From positions 31,481,691-31,545,690 of the forward strand of contig NC_035161.2 in assembly GCF_001659605.2 (NCBI RefSeq): DNA of 64,000 bases, in the 5' to 3' direction. How positions within the stretch are numbered: position 1 is the stretch's first letter; each line of letters starts with the position of its first letter. The position numbers and the translations under genes are program-made. Under the pieces are notes generated by a model, which worked only from the letters and a program-made list of their open reading frames with translations, had not been told where the DNA came from and ran no database searches. This stretch comes from Manihot esculenta (lineage: Eukaryota > Streptophyta > Magnoliopsida > Malpighiales > Euphorbiaceae). Positions 34,730-48,322 of this stretch are shown piece by piece.

Positions 34730-37417
34730 GGTGCTCCAGTGTTGTTTGTCAGAAAGAAGGATGGATCCCTTAGACTTTGTGTCGACTACAGGCAGTTGAA
34801 CAAAGTCACTACCAAGAATAAGTATCCTCTACCCAGGATCGATGATCTATTCGACCAGCTAGCAGGAGCAGGTTGTTTTTCTAAGATAGATCTGAGATCG
34901 GGCTATCATCAGCTGAGAATCAGGGAAGAGGATGTACCTAAGACAGCTTTCAGGACCAGATATGGGCATTATGAGTTCTTAGTGATGCCGTTCGGGTTGA
35001 CTAACGCCCCTGCAGCATTCATGGATCTCATGAACCGAGTTTTCAGAGAGTACCTGGATCACTTTGTTATTGTCTTCATAGATGATATCTTGGTGTATTC
35101 CAGGAATGCAGAGGAGCATGCCCATCATCTGAGGATAGTCCTGCAAACCTTGAGAGAGCATGGTTTATATGCCAAGTTCTCCAAGTGTGAGTTCTGGCTA
35201 AGGAGCATTTCATTCTTGGGGCATGTAGTGTCAGATCAAGGTATAGCAGTGGACCCCAAGAAGATAGAAGCTGTAGCCAATTGGCCTAGACCCACCACAG
35301 TGACAGAGGTCAAGAGTTTTTTGGGTTTGGCAGGCTACTACAGGAGGTTCATTCAGGACTTCTCTAAGATAGCGGCTCCTATGACCAGATTAACCAGAAA
35401 GAACCAGAGATTCACATGGTCTGACCAATGTGAAGAGAGTTTCGAAGAGCTAAAGAGAAGATTAACTTCAGCACCGGTGTTAGCTCTGCCTACTAGTGAT
35501 GAAGACTTCACAGTGTTCTGTGATGTGTCCCGAGTGGGATTAGGTTGTGTGTTAATGCAGACTGACAGAGTAATAGCTTATGCTTCTAGACAGCTGAAGA
35601 AGCACGAGCTGAACTATCCAACACACGATCTTGAGATGGCAGCTGTTATCTTTGCACTCAAGATGTGGAGGCATTACCTCTATGGGGTGAAATGTGAGAT
35701 CTTTACAGATCATAAGAGCCTACAGCACATCCTGAGTCAGAGGGAGTTAAATTTGAGGCAGAGACGGTGGGTGGAATTGCTTAGTGATTATGATTGCAGG
35801 ATCCAGTATCATCCGGGAAAGGCAAATGTTGTAGCCGATGCCTTGAGCCGGAAATCACTAGGCAGTTTATCTCACATTACAGCAGAGAGGAGGCCGGTGG
35901 TGAAGGACTTCTACAGGTTAGTTGAGGAAGGGCTACAGTTAGAGTTAACTGGTACAGGTGCTTTGATTGCACAGATGAAAGTTACACCCGTGTTTCTGGA
36001 GCAGGTGGCTCAGAAACAACATGAGGATCCAGAGTTGGTCAAGATTGCCAGGACTGTTCAGTCAGGCAAGAGCGAAGAGTTCAGATTCGACAACCAAGGG
36101 ATTCTCCGCTACGGGCATAGACTATGTGTACCAGACGACATCAGTTTGAAAGGAGACATTATGAGGGAAGCTCATAATGCGAGATATAGCATTCACCCTG
36201 GAGCCACCAAGATGTATCAAGATCTGAAGAGAGTGTATTGGTGGCCAGCAATGAAGAGAGAAGTGGCACAGTTTGTGTCAGCCTGCGAGATATGTCAAAG
36301 GGTGAAGCTAGAGCATCAGAAGCCAGCTGGAATGCTTAACCCACTGCCGATTCCAGAATGGAAATGGGAGAACATAGCCATGGATTTTGTAGTGGGGTTA
36401 CTGGCGACGTCCAACAGACTAGACTCCATATGGGTGATTGTGGATAGACTGACTAAATCTGCTCACTTCATTCCTGTCAGGAGTGGCTACTCTGTGGACA
36501 AGCTAGCGCAGGTATATGTTGAGGAAGTTGTGAGGTTACATGGGGCTCCTGTTTCTATAGTGTCTGACAGAGGACCCCAGTTTACCTCCAGGTTTTGGCG
36601 AAGTCTGCAAGAGGCTATGGGCACAAGATTCGACTTCAGCACTGCTTTCCATCCACTGACTGACGGACAGTCAGAGAGGACCATCCAAACCATAGAAGAT
36701 ATGCTTCGAATGTGTGTGCTAGATTTTGGCGGATCTTGGAGGCAGCATCTACCCTTAGTGGAGTTTGCCTACAACAATAGTCATCATGCTAGCATAGGGA
36801 TGGCCCCATATGAAGCTCTGTATGGGAGGAAGTGCAGGTCACCAGTTTGTTGGGAAGAGGTTGGAGAAAGGTCCCTAGCAGGGCCTGAATTAGTAGAGAT
36901 CACGAACAGGGTGGTGCCCATCATCAGAGAGAGGCTCAAGACTGCTGTTAGTCGGCAGAAGAGCTATGCAGACGTTCGCAGAAAGCACATAGAGTTTGAG
37001 GAGGGGGATCTGGTCTTGTTGAAAGTGTCTCCAATGAAAGGGGTGGTTCGTTTTGGGAGGAAAGGTAAGTTGGCTCCGCGGTACATTGGACCTTTTGAGA
37101 TTGTACAGAAGGTCGGAAATGTGTCGTATAAGCTTGATTTGCCTATGTCTATGGAAAGAATCCATCCAGTCTTCCATGTTTCTATGCTACGAAAGTTTGT
37201 GTCAGATCCGAGTAAGGTTCTCAGTGAACCAGATGTGGAGATCCTAGGAGATCTCACCTATGTAGAGCAGCCAGTACGGATCATTGACACCCAGATCAGA
37301 AAGCTAAGGAACAAGGAGATCCCGATGGTGAAAGTCCTCTGGAACCACCATAACATAGAAGAGTGCACCTGGGAGACACGGGAGTCTATGCTCCAACAGT
37401 ACCCCCATCTCTTTTGA
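34730..37417 (+). CDS. Retrotransposon pol: reverse transcriptase, RNase H, integrase, chromodomain-like tail
   Basis: 895 codons to the stop at 37415-37417, in frame with the upstream gag/protease segment. [30 protein letters not shown], and the catalytic FIDDILVYS (Asp118-Asp119 counting from 34730). RNase [43 protein letters not shown]. Integrase: an HHCC zinc finger starting at His489 in [13 protein letters not shown] and including CEICQ. The DDE triad is Asp552 (MDFVVG), Asp613 (SDRGPQF) and Glu649 (GQSERTIQ), with 35 residues between the last two. A GPF module and chromodomain-like tail follow. No further stop or frameshift is seen. The segment has no ATG near its start, so translation would depend on reading through the TAG. 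Confidence 0.92.
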   Translation, partial: GAPVLFVRKKDGSLRLCVDYRQLNKVTTKNKYPLPRIDDLFDQLAGAGCFSKIDLRSGYHQLRIREEDVPKTAFRTRYGHYEFLVMPFGLTNAPAAFMDLMNRVFREYLDHFVIVFIDDILVYSRNAEEHAHHLRIVLQTLREHGLYAKFSKCEFWLRSISFLGHVVSDQGIAVDPKKIEAVANWPRPTTVTEVKSFLGLAGYYRRFIQDFSKIAAPMTRLTRKNQRFTWSDQCEESFEELKRRLTSAPVLALPTSDEDFTVFCDVSRVGLGCVLMQTDRVIAYASRQLKKHELNYPTHDLEMAAVIFALKMWRHYLYGVKCEIFTDHKSLQHILSQRELNLRQRRWVELLSDYDCRIQYHPGKANVVADALSRKSLGSLSHITAERRPVVKDFYRLVEEGLQLELTGTGALIAQMKVTPVFLEQVAQKQHEDPELVKIARTVQSGKSEEFRFDNQGILRYGHRLCVPDDISLKGDIMREAHNARYSIHPGATKMYQDLKRVYWWPAMKREVAQFVSACEICQRVKLEHQKPAGMLNPLPIPEWKWENIAMDFVVGLLATSNRLDSIWVIVDRLTKSAHFIPVRSGYSVDKLAQVYVEEVVRLHGAPVSIVSDRGPQFTSRFWRSLQEAMGTRFDFSTAFHPLTDGQSERTIQTIEDMLRMCVLDFGGSWRQHLPLVEFAYNNSHHASIGMAPYEALYGRKCRSPVCWEEVGERSLAGPELVEITNRVVPIIRERLKTAVSRQKSYADVRRKHIEFEEGDLVLLKVSPMKGVVRFGRKGKLAPRYIGPFEIVQKVGNVSYKLDLPMSMERIHPVFHVSMLRKFVSDPSKVLSEPDVEILGDLTYVEQPVRIIDTQIRKLRNKEIPMVKVLWNHHNIEECTWETRESMLQQYPHLF

Positions 37418-37510
37418 GGTTAGTGTTAGCTTCTTTTATTCTTTATGTGCTTTATGTTATATTTTTCCTCTGTTTGAGTTAGAGAGGAACATTCGGGGAC
37501 GAATGTTCTT

Positions 37511-37523
37511 AAGGGGGGGAGAA
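37511..37523 (+). other. Polypurine tract
   Basis: AAGGGGGGGAGAA lies immediately before the 3' LTR, the place where plus-strand DNA synthesis is primed. A second purine-rich block (agagaggaac) is about 30 bp further upstream. Confidence 0.9.
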
Positions 37524-39770
37524 TGTAATACCCGGCTAGACCCCGGTATCGGAATTCCTACGTTCCGGCGGATTTTTCGTTGGAAGTCGGGATTCGAGGA
37601 TGTCGGAGCTTGCCCTAAGGGTATGAGAAAGGTTTTTAAGATGGTTTTTAAAGTGTTTTTATCATGTTTGCATGTTTTGAGTTAAGAAAATTGAGTTTTG
37701 AAAGGAAAAGGCCAAGGGGACAAAAGTCAGGTTCGGCCGCCGAAGGTGAAGTTCGGCCGCCGAAAGTTGCATGGTTTCGCATGCACGTTAGGCCGCCGAA
37801 GGAAGAGTCGGTTGGTCACTACAAAAGCCCTTTTGCCCGAGACTTGAGTGTGAAACACTCTGTTTTTGGGTCAAAGGTAGGTTCAAGCTCTCCTTGGTGT
37901 GATTTCTCATGTTTTTCTCAAATCCTGCATGTTTTAACTTGATTTGAGCTTTGTTTTAGAGATTTGAGCAAAAGGAAGCAAAGTTGAGCACTTGGAGAGT
38001 TTGATTGAGTTTTTCCCCATCTCCAAGCTTGGATCATCAATCCTCTAGGTCTTCAAGAGGTAAGCATGGATCCTCACCTCCCCTTATGTTTAAAGCAAGT
38101 TTTAGAAGTTTTAAGAGAGTTTTATGGCATGTTTTGGGGTATAAGCATGAGTTTGAGCATATGTTGATCATATGCGTTTTGTTGTTGTTTTTGGGGCTTG
38201 AACTAGTTTTTAGGCCTCTATATGCATGAGTTATGTTATATGTTAGTTGAGAAGTGTTGGTATGCATGTTATGGGTGTTTGATAGGATGTGGAGGCTGAG
38301 AGCATGAGTTGTGCTCGGATTCTGCCTTTCTGGAGAATCCAGGTTCGGCCGCCGAAGTAAGGTTCGGCCGCCGAACCCCTTGTGGAGGCAGTTTCGGCTG
38401 CCAAACTTTGCCCCCGAAAGCTAGGCTTTTGGGTGAGAAAGGGGCTTTCGGCCGCCGAAAGAGGGAGTTCGGCCGCCGAAAGTGCATGAGTTTCGTCTCT
38501 GGACGAGACTTTCGGCCGCCGAAGGTGCCGCTGAACATGCCTGAGTTTCGTCTCTGGAGAGGGGTTTCGGCCGCCGAAAGTGCCCAGTCCAGCCTTCTTT
38601 TGCCCATTTTTCCATGCATGCCTATGATGTTTTAGAGGGGTTTTGGGGAGATATTAAGAGTTATGTTTAAGTAAGTTTGGTCCTCATTTGAGTCCACCTG
38701 TGTAGGTGCGGACCCGAGAGACCAAGGAGGCCCACAGAGTTAGAGTTACAGAGACTGCTCAGCAGTTGACAGAGGTGGGTGGAACAGAACTTTATTTTAA
38801 AAGTTAAGAACTGTTTTAGCATGATTCATGCATCATTATGCCATGTGTATGTAGGATGCTTTGCATTAGTATTCATCAAGTTGATGCATTGCATTATTAC
38901 TTGTATATGTGGATTGGACCGAGGCGATCTCAATAGCCCATAAGTCTATCATTATTGTATGTCCTGTGTGAGCTCCTTTGGGGCCGGGCATTTACCTTGG
39001 ATGAGTCCTGTGAGAGCCCTTATAGGGTCGGGCACCATGAGTAGTTAGTGAAAGACCTGTGTGAGCTCCTTTGGGGGCCGGGCACTGACAGAGGGAGTTT
39101 TGGGATCATGTCCAATCCGAGATGTGAAATGTTTGTGCAGTGATGCATCATATGATAGCATGTTTTAAATGTGATTTTTTATAGATTCCGCTCACTGGGC
39201 TTTAGCAGCTCATCCCTCTCCTTAACCCCATTTTTCAGGGCCTCAGAGAAGAGAAAGAGAAAGAGAAAGCAAGGGTAAAGGCATATGTAATAGTATAGAA
39301 TAGTGGACATGATAATGATGTACAGTACAGAGTTTATGTAATGTATAGAAATGATGTAATAACAAGTTATGTATTGAGTTATAGAATTGTGCTTGGCCCT
39401 AGTGTATGTTTATCCCTTTGCACATGATCATTGTATGATTGAGATAATGTTGTTATGATGCGCTAGGCTTGGTGCATGGTAGTCTTTCTATCTCTGTAGT
39501 TACTGTATGGTACCATAGCAGGTATCACTCTTCGAGTGCATACAGACAGAGCATGCATAGTCCAGGCTTAGTTGATAAGAAAAGAAAAGATAGTCAAACA
39601 AAGAAAAAAAAAAAAAAAAGAAGAGTAAGTAACGGTTTTAAGCTTAAGTATGATCATGTATGGGATTTATCAGGTACACAGAGTTGACAGTAGGCTTACT
39701 ACGGGTCCCGGCGGCCTTAAGCCGATCTGGATTCTAATGCCGATGATGGTCCGGTAAGCGGGCTGTTACA
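37524..39770 (+). repeat. 3' LTR (2,247 bp)
   Basis: Nearly identical to 29884-32142. It lacks one 12-bp unit (TGCCGCCGAAAG) present in the 5' copy near 30940-30951, and differs by about 12 substitutions, 11 of them transitions, as counted by eye. Confidence 0.95.
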
Positions 39771-39775
39771 CATAT
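39771..39775. repeat. Target-site duplication, right copy (CATAT)
   Basis: Matches CATAT at 29879-29883. Confidence 0.9.
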
Positions 39776-42700
39776 TATAGCATAATATTAAATAATTTAT
39801 ACTAATTTACATATACTATATATATATATAATATTTATATATATAATTAAATAATAAAATTATCATATAATTATATCCTTATTTTAAAAATTTTAATATT
39901 ATTAAATTTTATATATCTTTTAAAGATTTTCCTTTAACTAATTAAAATTAAAATAAAGTATAATATTATCATTTATTTAAAAAATTAAATTTTAAAAAAT
40001 AAAATTATCAACTATTTAAATAATTAAATATGATTATAAATAATTTAAAGATTTAAGGTATTATGAGCAATTCCATTATTCTCCTCTTCTCACTTTTATA
40101 TATAATATAGATTATATTAAATTTCGTGGCCAATAATTCCATTATTTATTTTTTATTTTAATGATAATTAGTTTTAGCATATATTTTTCTTAAAATATGT
40201 TTTTATTAATAAAGGATTTTTAATATTCACAACATTTTAGTATTTTAATTGGTTTCATTTACGCAAAGAAGTTAAGAATAAATGAATTAATAGCCTTAAG
40301 CATACATTCTTTTTAAATTTTAAAAATATTTTATATTTAAAATTTGAATTTGGGGAGAATAAACATATATCATTTATGCTAATTCTTTAAAAGCGGCAAG
40401 TCTTAGTCTTTTAATAAATATATCATAGATTCTTTTCATACGTAGAAAATTATTAAAAAGAGGAAGAAGTTCAAATTTTTATTTATTTTACAAAGAAAAA
40501 AAAAACATAGGTTTAATGGTCTAAAGATTCTAGATGGCATTGTCTCCCATTTTCCCATTTTGTTTCCTGTCCTAAATTAAATATATAATTAAAATTGAAT
40601 AATCAATTCATTTCATAATTCAAAAGCATCATTTCTATCCATTGAAATTTTACTATTATTTTAAACTTGTAGTTTCTATGATCAATAAAAAAACCTATTG
40701 TTAATAAATTTTTATAATTTAAATATAAAAAAATAATAAATTATATTATTAAAATAAAAATAATAAATAGTAAAATGCTCTAAAAAATAAGAAGATAAAA
40801 GAGAGAGAGAGAGTGTGTGAAGGGTGGACAAAGTTAAAGACTGGATAGCAAATTATTTCCAAGATAAGGTCGGAACTTCATGGTTTCACACTGATCCACA
40901 TAAATGACTTCCCTAGATTTCAATCCACTAATTTTTTTTCTTTTAATTTTTAATTTATAAAAATTAAAAATTAAAAGAGTAAAATTTAAAAACTCGTTTA
41001 TTCAAATATACTTATTACAATAATATTAAATCTGTTAGTATTTTTTTTTAACATTTAAAAATTTTAATAAACAGTACATTCTAAAAGAAAATTAAATCTA
41101 AAATCCTAAGATCAAGGATATAGCTCTTAGCCAATCAAATTAAGAATTGATTAATATTTAATTTTATTTTATATACTAATTAATTTATTTTTTAAAATTT
41201 TTATATAATATATGTTTTATTATACAATTTCATATTACAGGCACTGGTAATGTTCTAACCGCGTTTTTGGTGGTCTTTCACAAAGGAAAAGACCTAACTT
41301 TTTCTTTTATTTCTTCATTGCAGCGTAACAGTTTAGGAATGGCAATGGAAATGGGTAATATAATAAAATAATACTCATACAAATATTAAAAAAATCAATT
41401 GTTTCACATTATTTTATATTTTTATAATTTTTTAAATGATTAATATTTAATCTTCGAATCAAATTTAATTATAATATTAATTTAATTTTTATTAGATTAT
41501 ATTATAGCTTATTAAATATAATCTGAATATTTTAAATATAAAAAATTATTCTATAAAATTAATCCATTTTCTCCATTGAAAAATGGAGGAAAAAGAAACC
41601 AAATAACCGCGTATATTTATACGGGAGTATGTATGCATAATTTTCAAACGCATTTTACTAAAATAATATTTAAATATATTTAGAGTTTAATTTCCTGCCT
41701 ACAATTTCAAACCGAATATACGGTAACGGTTACCGATCAATTTCAAGTTGTCACGATTTTGTAGACTTGTCCGCGTTGACCTTCTCGAAAGATTGAGAGG
41801 CTCTCGTTGACTCTGTTCGGGATTTTTTTTTTATTAAAAAAAATCAAATTCTGTCCTGATGATTTCATATATACGTCATAAAATTAAATAAATAAATATA
41901 CCACATTAGTATACTTTTATAAAAGGTGAAGTTATATCAATTTTTAAATATTATATTAATAAATAAATGAAATTTAATTCGCTCTAAAATACTAATAAAA
42001 AATAAATATAAAAACTTTTATATGAAAAACATTACCATATATAAACGCGATTTGAGTGATTTGTTGTAACTAAACAAAATAATTCCATTTAGGATGTAAA
42101 AAACAGTAATAAGCAACGTGGCGTGGCCCAAAAGAAATTACGTAATCGTATGTATATACGGTTGGAGTAATGTCATTGTTACTATTAGCCTACGGTTTTA
42201 GCTTACACGACAAAGCAATGTTTGGTATTCTTGCCAAGTGAAGCCAACAATTTCACATTTCACCTTATATAACATTTATTACTATTACTGGACTTTTAGT
42301 GTAACTCACTCCATTCAAGTTTGAATTTGTAATTTCAAATTTTAATTCAATTTTAAATAATTTTAAAAAAAGTAAAAATATATATTTTATTTTTATATCG
42401 TATGAAAATATAGTTAATTAGTGATTTTTTTAAAAAAATTGATTGATACTTATTAATAAATAAAATTTTATGATCATATATGTTATGAAAAATATGATAA
42501 TATAAGATATATTTTTAAATGAATATTATATATATTAATTAGCATTTAAAAGAAAATAGCTATGATACTGTTTTAATAAATATTTCTTTTTTATTTAATG
42601 TTTTATTTTATATTTAACGTTGACAGACGTGGATTAATTATTACATATTCAAATTTTTTAGAGAAAAATTCCTGTTGATTATTTGAATCACATGATTGCA

Positions 42701-43486
42701 TCCAGATGTTCTTGCACTATCAAATTAAAAAAGTGAAAAAAAAAAAAATCAATGGCAACTTAATTTTCAGTTGAAAATTCAGAATCAGACAAGCAAAAGC
42801 TTGCCGACTAAATTTAAAGGTCGAAGGTTCACATTTTAATTGCCAAACATCCCATGATTAGTGTGTTTCCTTTTTTTTTTTTTTTTTTTTTTTCTTCCAT
42901 CGTAAATTAGAAATTGTTTATCTCAGTCCTTTATTTAATTAATTTTTACTACAATATTCATATATTATAAATTTAACTATTCTATTCCTTAGTGATGTTT
43001 TTCTCTTTCTATAAAGTGCATATATCAAAAATTTTCTACAAGGACTTTATTTTTTTTAGAAAAAATTTCTTTATCTAAAATTAATTAGTGTATTCGTGGG
43101 GATGCCTTCTTCCCTGTTTGTCTATGTTGTTTTCATATTTTTCTATGAAAGGTGTTTTGTTATTATTTTATAAAATAAATTATAATTTTAAATATATAAC
43201 TATTTTTGTTGATTTAATTATTTAAAAAAAAAATCATAAAAAATCCCATGTTACATAAGACGAAAATTATATAATTCATGTACAAAATCCCATGTTTTCA
43301 CCTTCACATTTTTATTATATTTTCCCCCATAATGAGCAAAGCAAAGAAAAAAGGAATCAAAGCTCGGAATTTCCCTGATCCTTTGATTTATTATATCTTC
43401 TCTGAAGCAACTAACAAACAAGCTATAAGTGTCAAGTAAGCCCCACAAGCTTTTTTTTTTTTTTTTCTGTTTTTTCTTTTTTGAAA
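39776..43486. other. A/T-rich intergenic DNA, no gene recognised
   Basis: Very A/T-rich between the retrotransposon and the MYB 3' end. Simple repeats include (GA)n then (GT)n at 40801-40818 and a run of 23 T at 42871-42893. A patch at about 41690-41830 and another at 42100-42300 have more mixed composition, but no coding frame, domain or terminal repeat is evident. The last 200 bp is probably the MYB 3' UTR. Confidence 0.5.
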
Positions 43487-44819
43487 TTACGAGATACCAT
43501 GAGTCCAAGAATCTTGATCAAAAACCATCTTTGAACACTGATTGATAAGAGCATGATGATGATGAAGCTCATGAGAATGTAGTTGTTTTCTGTCAGAATC
43601 AGCATCGTTAATTAACAAATCCCAACTGCTACTTAAGTCATCACCCCACAAGTCATCAATAGCATTATCAGGCCACTCAAAATCTGCGAATTGAAAGCCT
43701 TCAAGGAACAAGTTATTGTTTGAGCCATGGGAGGATGATGAAGATGAAGACGTCGTTGTTGTTGATGAAGAAGACGCAGCAGTACAAGGGACCAACATTT
43801 CATGGGGTTCAATTAAGGGAACTTCATCAACGCAAAAACTATTATTCGTTGGCTCTATTGTCTCAAATGTGCTTGTCATTCTTTTATCCTCCTCTAAAGT
43901 TTCCTCTTCAGTAATCCTTGATTCTGCAGATGTTTTTGTTTCTTTGTTCTGCTGTAATTCAGCCATGGCTTGTTGTTGTTCTTGAGGTGGTGTTTCAGTG
44001 GCGGGGAGTGGCTTGTGGGTGAGAGGATCAATGCCCAATTTTCTAAGCTTTTTCTTGATGTGGGTATTCCAGTGATTCTTGATTTCATTATCTGTTCTTC
44101 CTGGTAGATGAGATGCAATCCTGGACCATCTGCCAACATGCAAGAAAATTAGCCTTTAAACTTCTCCACTATCATTAACAAAATTCATATATATACTTTT
44201 AAAATAAAAACTCTACCCTTTGGGTAAATTCATGATGTTGGGACTTTTGGGACCACCTCAAAGAAGAGGGGCTAGCTTGTATTATAGCCACTAGCTATAA
44301 TGGTCCATTTTGCAGAAGTATGTCCAGAGCTTGGAAAACAAGACACATCTAAATATTTCTAAGGGGCTAGGAAATTAAAAACAATTCTTGTAATGAAATA
44401 AATAAGTGATGACAAAAGTGAAGGGCAGAAGATTGAATTGAAGTTCGAAACAGAAGAAAAAAGGAAGAACCTGTTTCCAAGTTGAGCATGGAGATCAACG
44501 ACCATTTTCTCTTCGTATTCTGATAAAAGACCTCTCTTCAAATCCGGCCTTAAATAGTTGGTCCATCTTAGCCTGCAACTTTTCCCACACCTTAACAATC
44601 CTGAAACCACACCAACCCATTAACCATTAGCAAACGAAGTTCCAATTTGTTTGTTTGCAGCAAAAGTAAAGAAGAGTTGAAGAAACCTGCAAGCTTAGGC
44701 AGAGCTCTCCAGCAGCATTGGCCATTGGTGAGGATGAAGTTGATGAGTTTGTTGTCCTCCTCTGCTGTCCATGGACCCTTCTTCAACCCAACTTTGTCAC
44801 AGCATGGTTGCCTACCCAT
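43487..44819 (-). CDS. R2R3-MYB transcription factor, MYB20/MYB43-like (subgroup 8)
   Basis: Three exons on the minus strand, 44819-44687, 44600-44471 and 44129-43487, give 301 aa. The two introns sit at the positions usual for R2R3-MYB genes. R2 covers about residues 14-64 ([46 protein letters not shown]). R3 covers about 65-115 ([41 protein letters not shown]). The R2R3 pair, with [14 protein letters not shown] just after, matches the MYB20/MYB42/MYB43/MYB85 group. In Arabidopsis these activate lignin and phenylalanine-pathway genes in secondary walls. The bHLH-interaction signature in R3 is not evident. The C-terminus is low-complexity (Ser/Thr run near 205-225, His-rich near 280) with an acidic, Trp-containing stretch ([19 protein letters not shown]), a plausible activation domain. 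The start is MGRQPCC at 44819; there is no ATG just upstream. Confidence 0.93.
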
Positions 44820-44930
44820 CTTCCTCAAACACCAAAAATTTCCTAAAAACCGAGGAATGAAGCTAATGGGAAGAGAAGAGACTTGATTGTTGAAAGATAG
44901 AGAGTAGAATTATGGTCACTGCCTACCTAC

Positions 44931-44940
44931 TTATATATAA
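44931..44940 (-). promoter_or_regulatory. TATA box of the MYB gene
   Basis: TTATATATAA about 110 bp upstream of the ATG on the minus strand. It is followed by GTAGGTAGGC, which on the opposite strand contains an AC-element-like ACCTAC core. A TSS near 44905 would be expected. Confidence 0.55.
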
Positions 44941-47834
44941 ATTCAGCCCTCTTCATGGACAATCATCATTTCTCATCTAAATATATACTATTTATTTTAA
45001 AAAAATTGTAAAAAATGAATATTAATTTGCTTATTTTAAAGAAAAAAAAAAGTGTCGATTTTGTGGCTGGGTGTTCTTCAGAAAGCGCCAGCTCATCAAC
45101 CTTTCTTTGCTTTAGATAGAAGCGTGTGATTACTACTACTCCACCCCACTCCACTCGCATGCCAAATACTTGGTATACATTTCCCATTATGCTTAAGTTA
45201 GAAAAGTTTCAAGAAAAATATTATTTTAAATATTATTAGAAAACATATTTTTATTAAAAGATTTTCAAGTTTTTGATATTAATGCAAATTTTAAATATTA
45301 TTAGAAAACATATTTTTATTAGAAACCAACAATATTACAATTTTTTTTTCAAATGCTAAATCAAATACCAGAAAAATATCTAAGCAGTTCACGCGGTTTA
45401 AAGAAAAGAAGAAAAAAAATCAAGTCAATTTTTTTTATATATAAATTTATTTTTAAGGTTTAATTGCATGCAAAATAAAATCAAGTCAATAAAGAAAAAA
45501 AAAAAAAAAAAAAAGCTCATGCGCGTCTTGTTCGGGGTCTGGAATTGGACTATCTGATGGATGATGAGCAAAGAGAAAAGAGTTCACCAGAAAATATAAA
45601 GAGGTAATATAGTATAGTGACGGATTTAAAAATTAAATTCAGAAGGTTTAATTTTATCTTTTTAATGAGATGTTTAATTTTATTTATTCATATAAATATT
45701 AAAAATAAGATTTTCACGTTAAATTTAAAATAATCAAATAATATTATAAATTAAATAAATTTATCTATTTTAGAGTTTTTTTAATTTAAATAATTTAGAA
45801 TTTATTTCTATTTATTTAAATAATTTAACATAAAATAAACATAACTATAACTTTTTAATAAAAATAATTAAATAATAAATAAATAATTTATCTTATAAAT
45901 ACTTAAAAAAATAAAATATTTAAAATTAAAATTTTAAAAATTAAAAATAAAATTTTAAATTAAAAATAATACATAAATAAAGTGATCACCGTAAAAGTAG
46001 TATTTAAAGTTGTAATTTTTGATGAGAGAATTATTATTAAGTTCTTAAATTTTAAAAAGAGTTTACTAATTTATTTTTATATTAAAATTATTCGAATAAT
46101 TATCTCTTTATTTTATAAAATTAAATTATTTAATAATTTATTAAAAAAATATTAGTCAATTTCTTTTACTTTTAATCATAAAAATTAAATAATATAAATA
46201 TCTAAATTTATATATACTAAATAATAATGTATAATTAAAATTATAAAATTAAATAAATATAAATATTTAAAATAAATTGATGAATTTTTTGATAAAATAA
46301 TTAATTTTCTATTCTCAAAACATTTAATTATTTTAATTAATGAAATAATTTTATTAAATATCTAAATATAAAAAATTATGAAAATATATATATATCCTCA
46401 TATAAACAAATAAATATCTCATGCATTAGAACATACATGTACACATACACACGTGTGCATATATATAAAATATAATGTCATCGACTAATACACACCGTAT
46501 GTCATTGGTATTCTTTAATAATTTAAATTAAAAATTAAAATATTTAAATAAATAATACGATCGAATTATAAATTTATTTTCCAAAATAATAAATAGATTT
46601 ACTGACTAAAGTTTCTCGTCGGTAATATAATTTTTTAAAATAATTTTAACGTTAACTTTCTTTTTACAGATGAAATTTTTATTTTTATCGATGGAATATT
46701 TCATTGGTATATTTTTATTTTTTTTAGTGTTCTTTCGTTTATGTTGCCACGTCTGAAAAAATAAATTATTGTAAAGTTATTTATGTTCAATTTTTAAAGT
46801 AAGTTTTTAAAATTAAAAAATATACTTTATTAATTTCAAACAATAAAACTAATCAAATTGAACTTCTATCAAAATTTTCATTTTAAAAGGATATTGACAT
46901 TGAAAATTTCCAATTTATTATAATATTATTTTATATATATTTTAAATTATTCACTCGATTAAAATATTATTATTTAAAATATTGAAAAAATAAATATAAA
47001 AAATTACTTATAATAATAGTTAAATATTGACTAACAAAATAACTAATTACTATTAAAATAAATGAATTAAATATTTAATGGGAATTAAAATTATATATTA
47101 AATAAATTATTTCTCTGTATATTAATTTTAAGATCACTTTGACCTATGCATGTCGCAAGATGAAAAGACTGAAATTTTAACTTATTTTTAATTTATACAT
47201 ACAATCTAAAAGATTGAGGATATTTAATAGTTAAATTAATTTTTCGAAAAAAAAAAAGTTGAATTAATTTTAAACTTTCTAAGTCTTCCATTAAATTTTC
47301 TTTGTCTTGGCATGTTTGATTTTTCTTGAAAAAACAATTCCTAGATAAGATTGTTGGTATTTGGATTGTCTTCTTGTTGAATTTTCCGAGTTATGGATTT
47401 TTCTTAATTTTTGTATTCAAAATTTATTTATTTATTATTTTAATCAAAAGTATTAAAAAATTTTAAAATAATATTAAATTAGAAAAATGGCTAGTTTGAA
47501 ATTAAATAGTTAAAAAATATTACTTTTTTATTATATTAAAAATATCACAATAAATTTGTTTTGACATGTGAAAAAATTACAAAGAAGATTTAAACTCTAT
47601 TCTATTTATAATATGATGTCGTGCCATTCGGCTCATTGTTTTTGTCTCATTTAGTTAAGTTTTATTTATTTATTTTAATTGAAGAGATAAACATCCACTC
47701 CCCACATTAATAAATAAGTAATGTTGTTTATATAATATTTATTAGTAATTGTTTTTAATATGAATTTTGTTAAAATTAATGAAGGATATTAGATATAAAA
47801 TAAATAAGTTAATTTAAATCAATTATTTTTTTTT
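44941..47834. other. A/T-rich intergenic DNA upstream of the MYB gene
   Basis: 44941-45200 is probably MYB promoter. Further left-to-right the DNA is A/T filler with a run of 20 A at 45495-45514. Around 46480-46720 occur phrases such as 'gtcggtaat' and 'cgatggaat' reminiscent of the subterminal repeats of CACTA transposons, but termini are missing. No gene is recognised. Confidence 0.45.
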
Positions 47835-48064
47835 CAGAAAAAAACATTCAGTGATGGACAATTAAAAGTTCATCATAAGAACTTCAAAGAAAATTTCGTG
47901 AAGTAGGACTAGCAATAGATTCTAACTAACATATGAGCCACCATATTAGCTTGCCTACTGATTCAACGAATGAAAATTTTAGAATTTTAGTCTAAAAAGG
48001 TTTTACAATAAAAAATAATAAAATCAGTCTCTAAACAATCAGTACCCTGTAAATTAAGAGTATC

Positions 48065-48322
48065 TCATAAAAATTTTAAATTAATTTCTATCAGCACAGA
48101 TGAAAGGCATTGGGTTAACAACCAAGATAGAACTTCTCTCATAGCTAATGATTTGGCCACTAATGCAGAAAATACATCCATTAAAATGCCAAAGTAACCT
48201 ATTATAAATGCACATGTTTCATTCCTTATAATAGCTCCAAAAGACATCAAACGATTAACATAAAATATAGAAGCATCCACGTTACACTTGCAAAAACCCA
48301 CGGGCAACCTACTCCATTTCAC
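48065..48322 (-). pseudogene. LINE RNase H-like fragment
   Basis: 85 open codons: WSRLPVGFCKCNVDASIFY and MSFGAIIRNET, then LAMREVLSWLL, as in the RNase H domain at the C-terminus of plant LINE or LINE-derived proteins. The frame ends without the last motif. Confidence 0.7.

Larger units (their letters stand above)
29884..39770 (+). mobile_element. Near-intact Ty3/gypsy chromovirus-type LTR retrotransposon
   Basis: 9,887 bp with TG...CA ends and the order LTR - PBS - gag/protease - RT/RNase H/integrase - PPT - LTR, flanked by CATAT duplications. Integrase lies after RT, which defines Ty3/gypsy. The C-terminus has a GPF-type module ([13 protein letters not shown]) followed by a chromodomain-like tail ([34 protein letters not shown]). 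This places it among plant chromoviruses, probably near the Tekay/Del group. The two LTRs differ by about 12 substitutions, counted by eye, and one 12-bp indel, so the insertion is recent. The coding frame is open except for one TAG at 34727-34729. The insertion lies in A/T-rich gene-poor DNA, and its G/C content stands out sharply. Confidence 0.96.

Noticed and set aside
46480..46720. CACTA-transposon-like subterminal phrases
   Set aside because: Only short 'gtcggta' and 'cgatgga' echoes; no CACTA termini, no TSD and no regular repeats.
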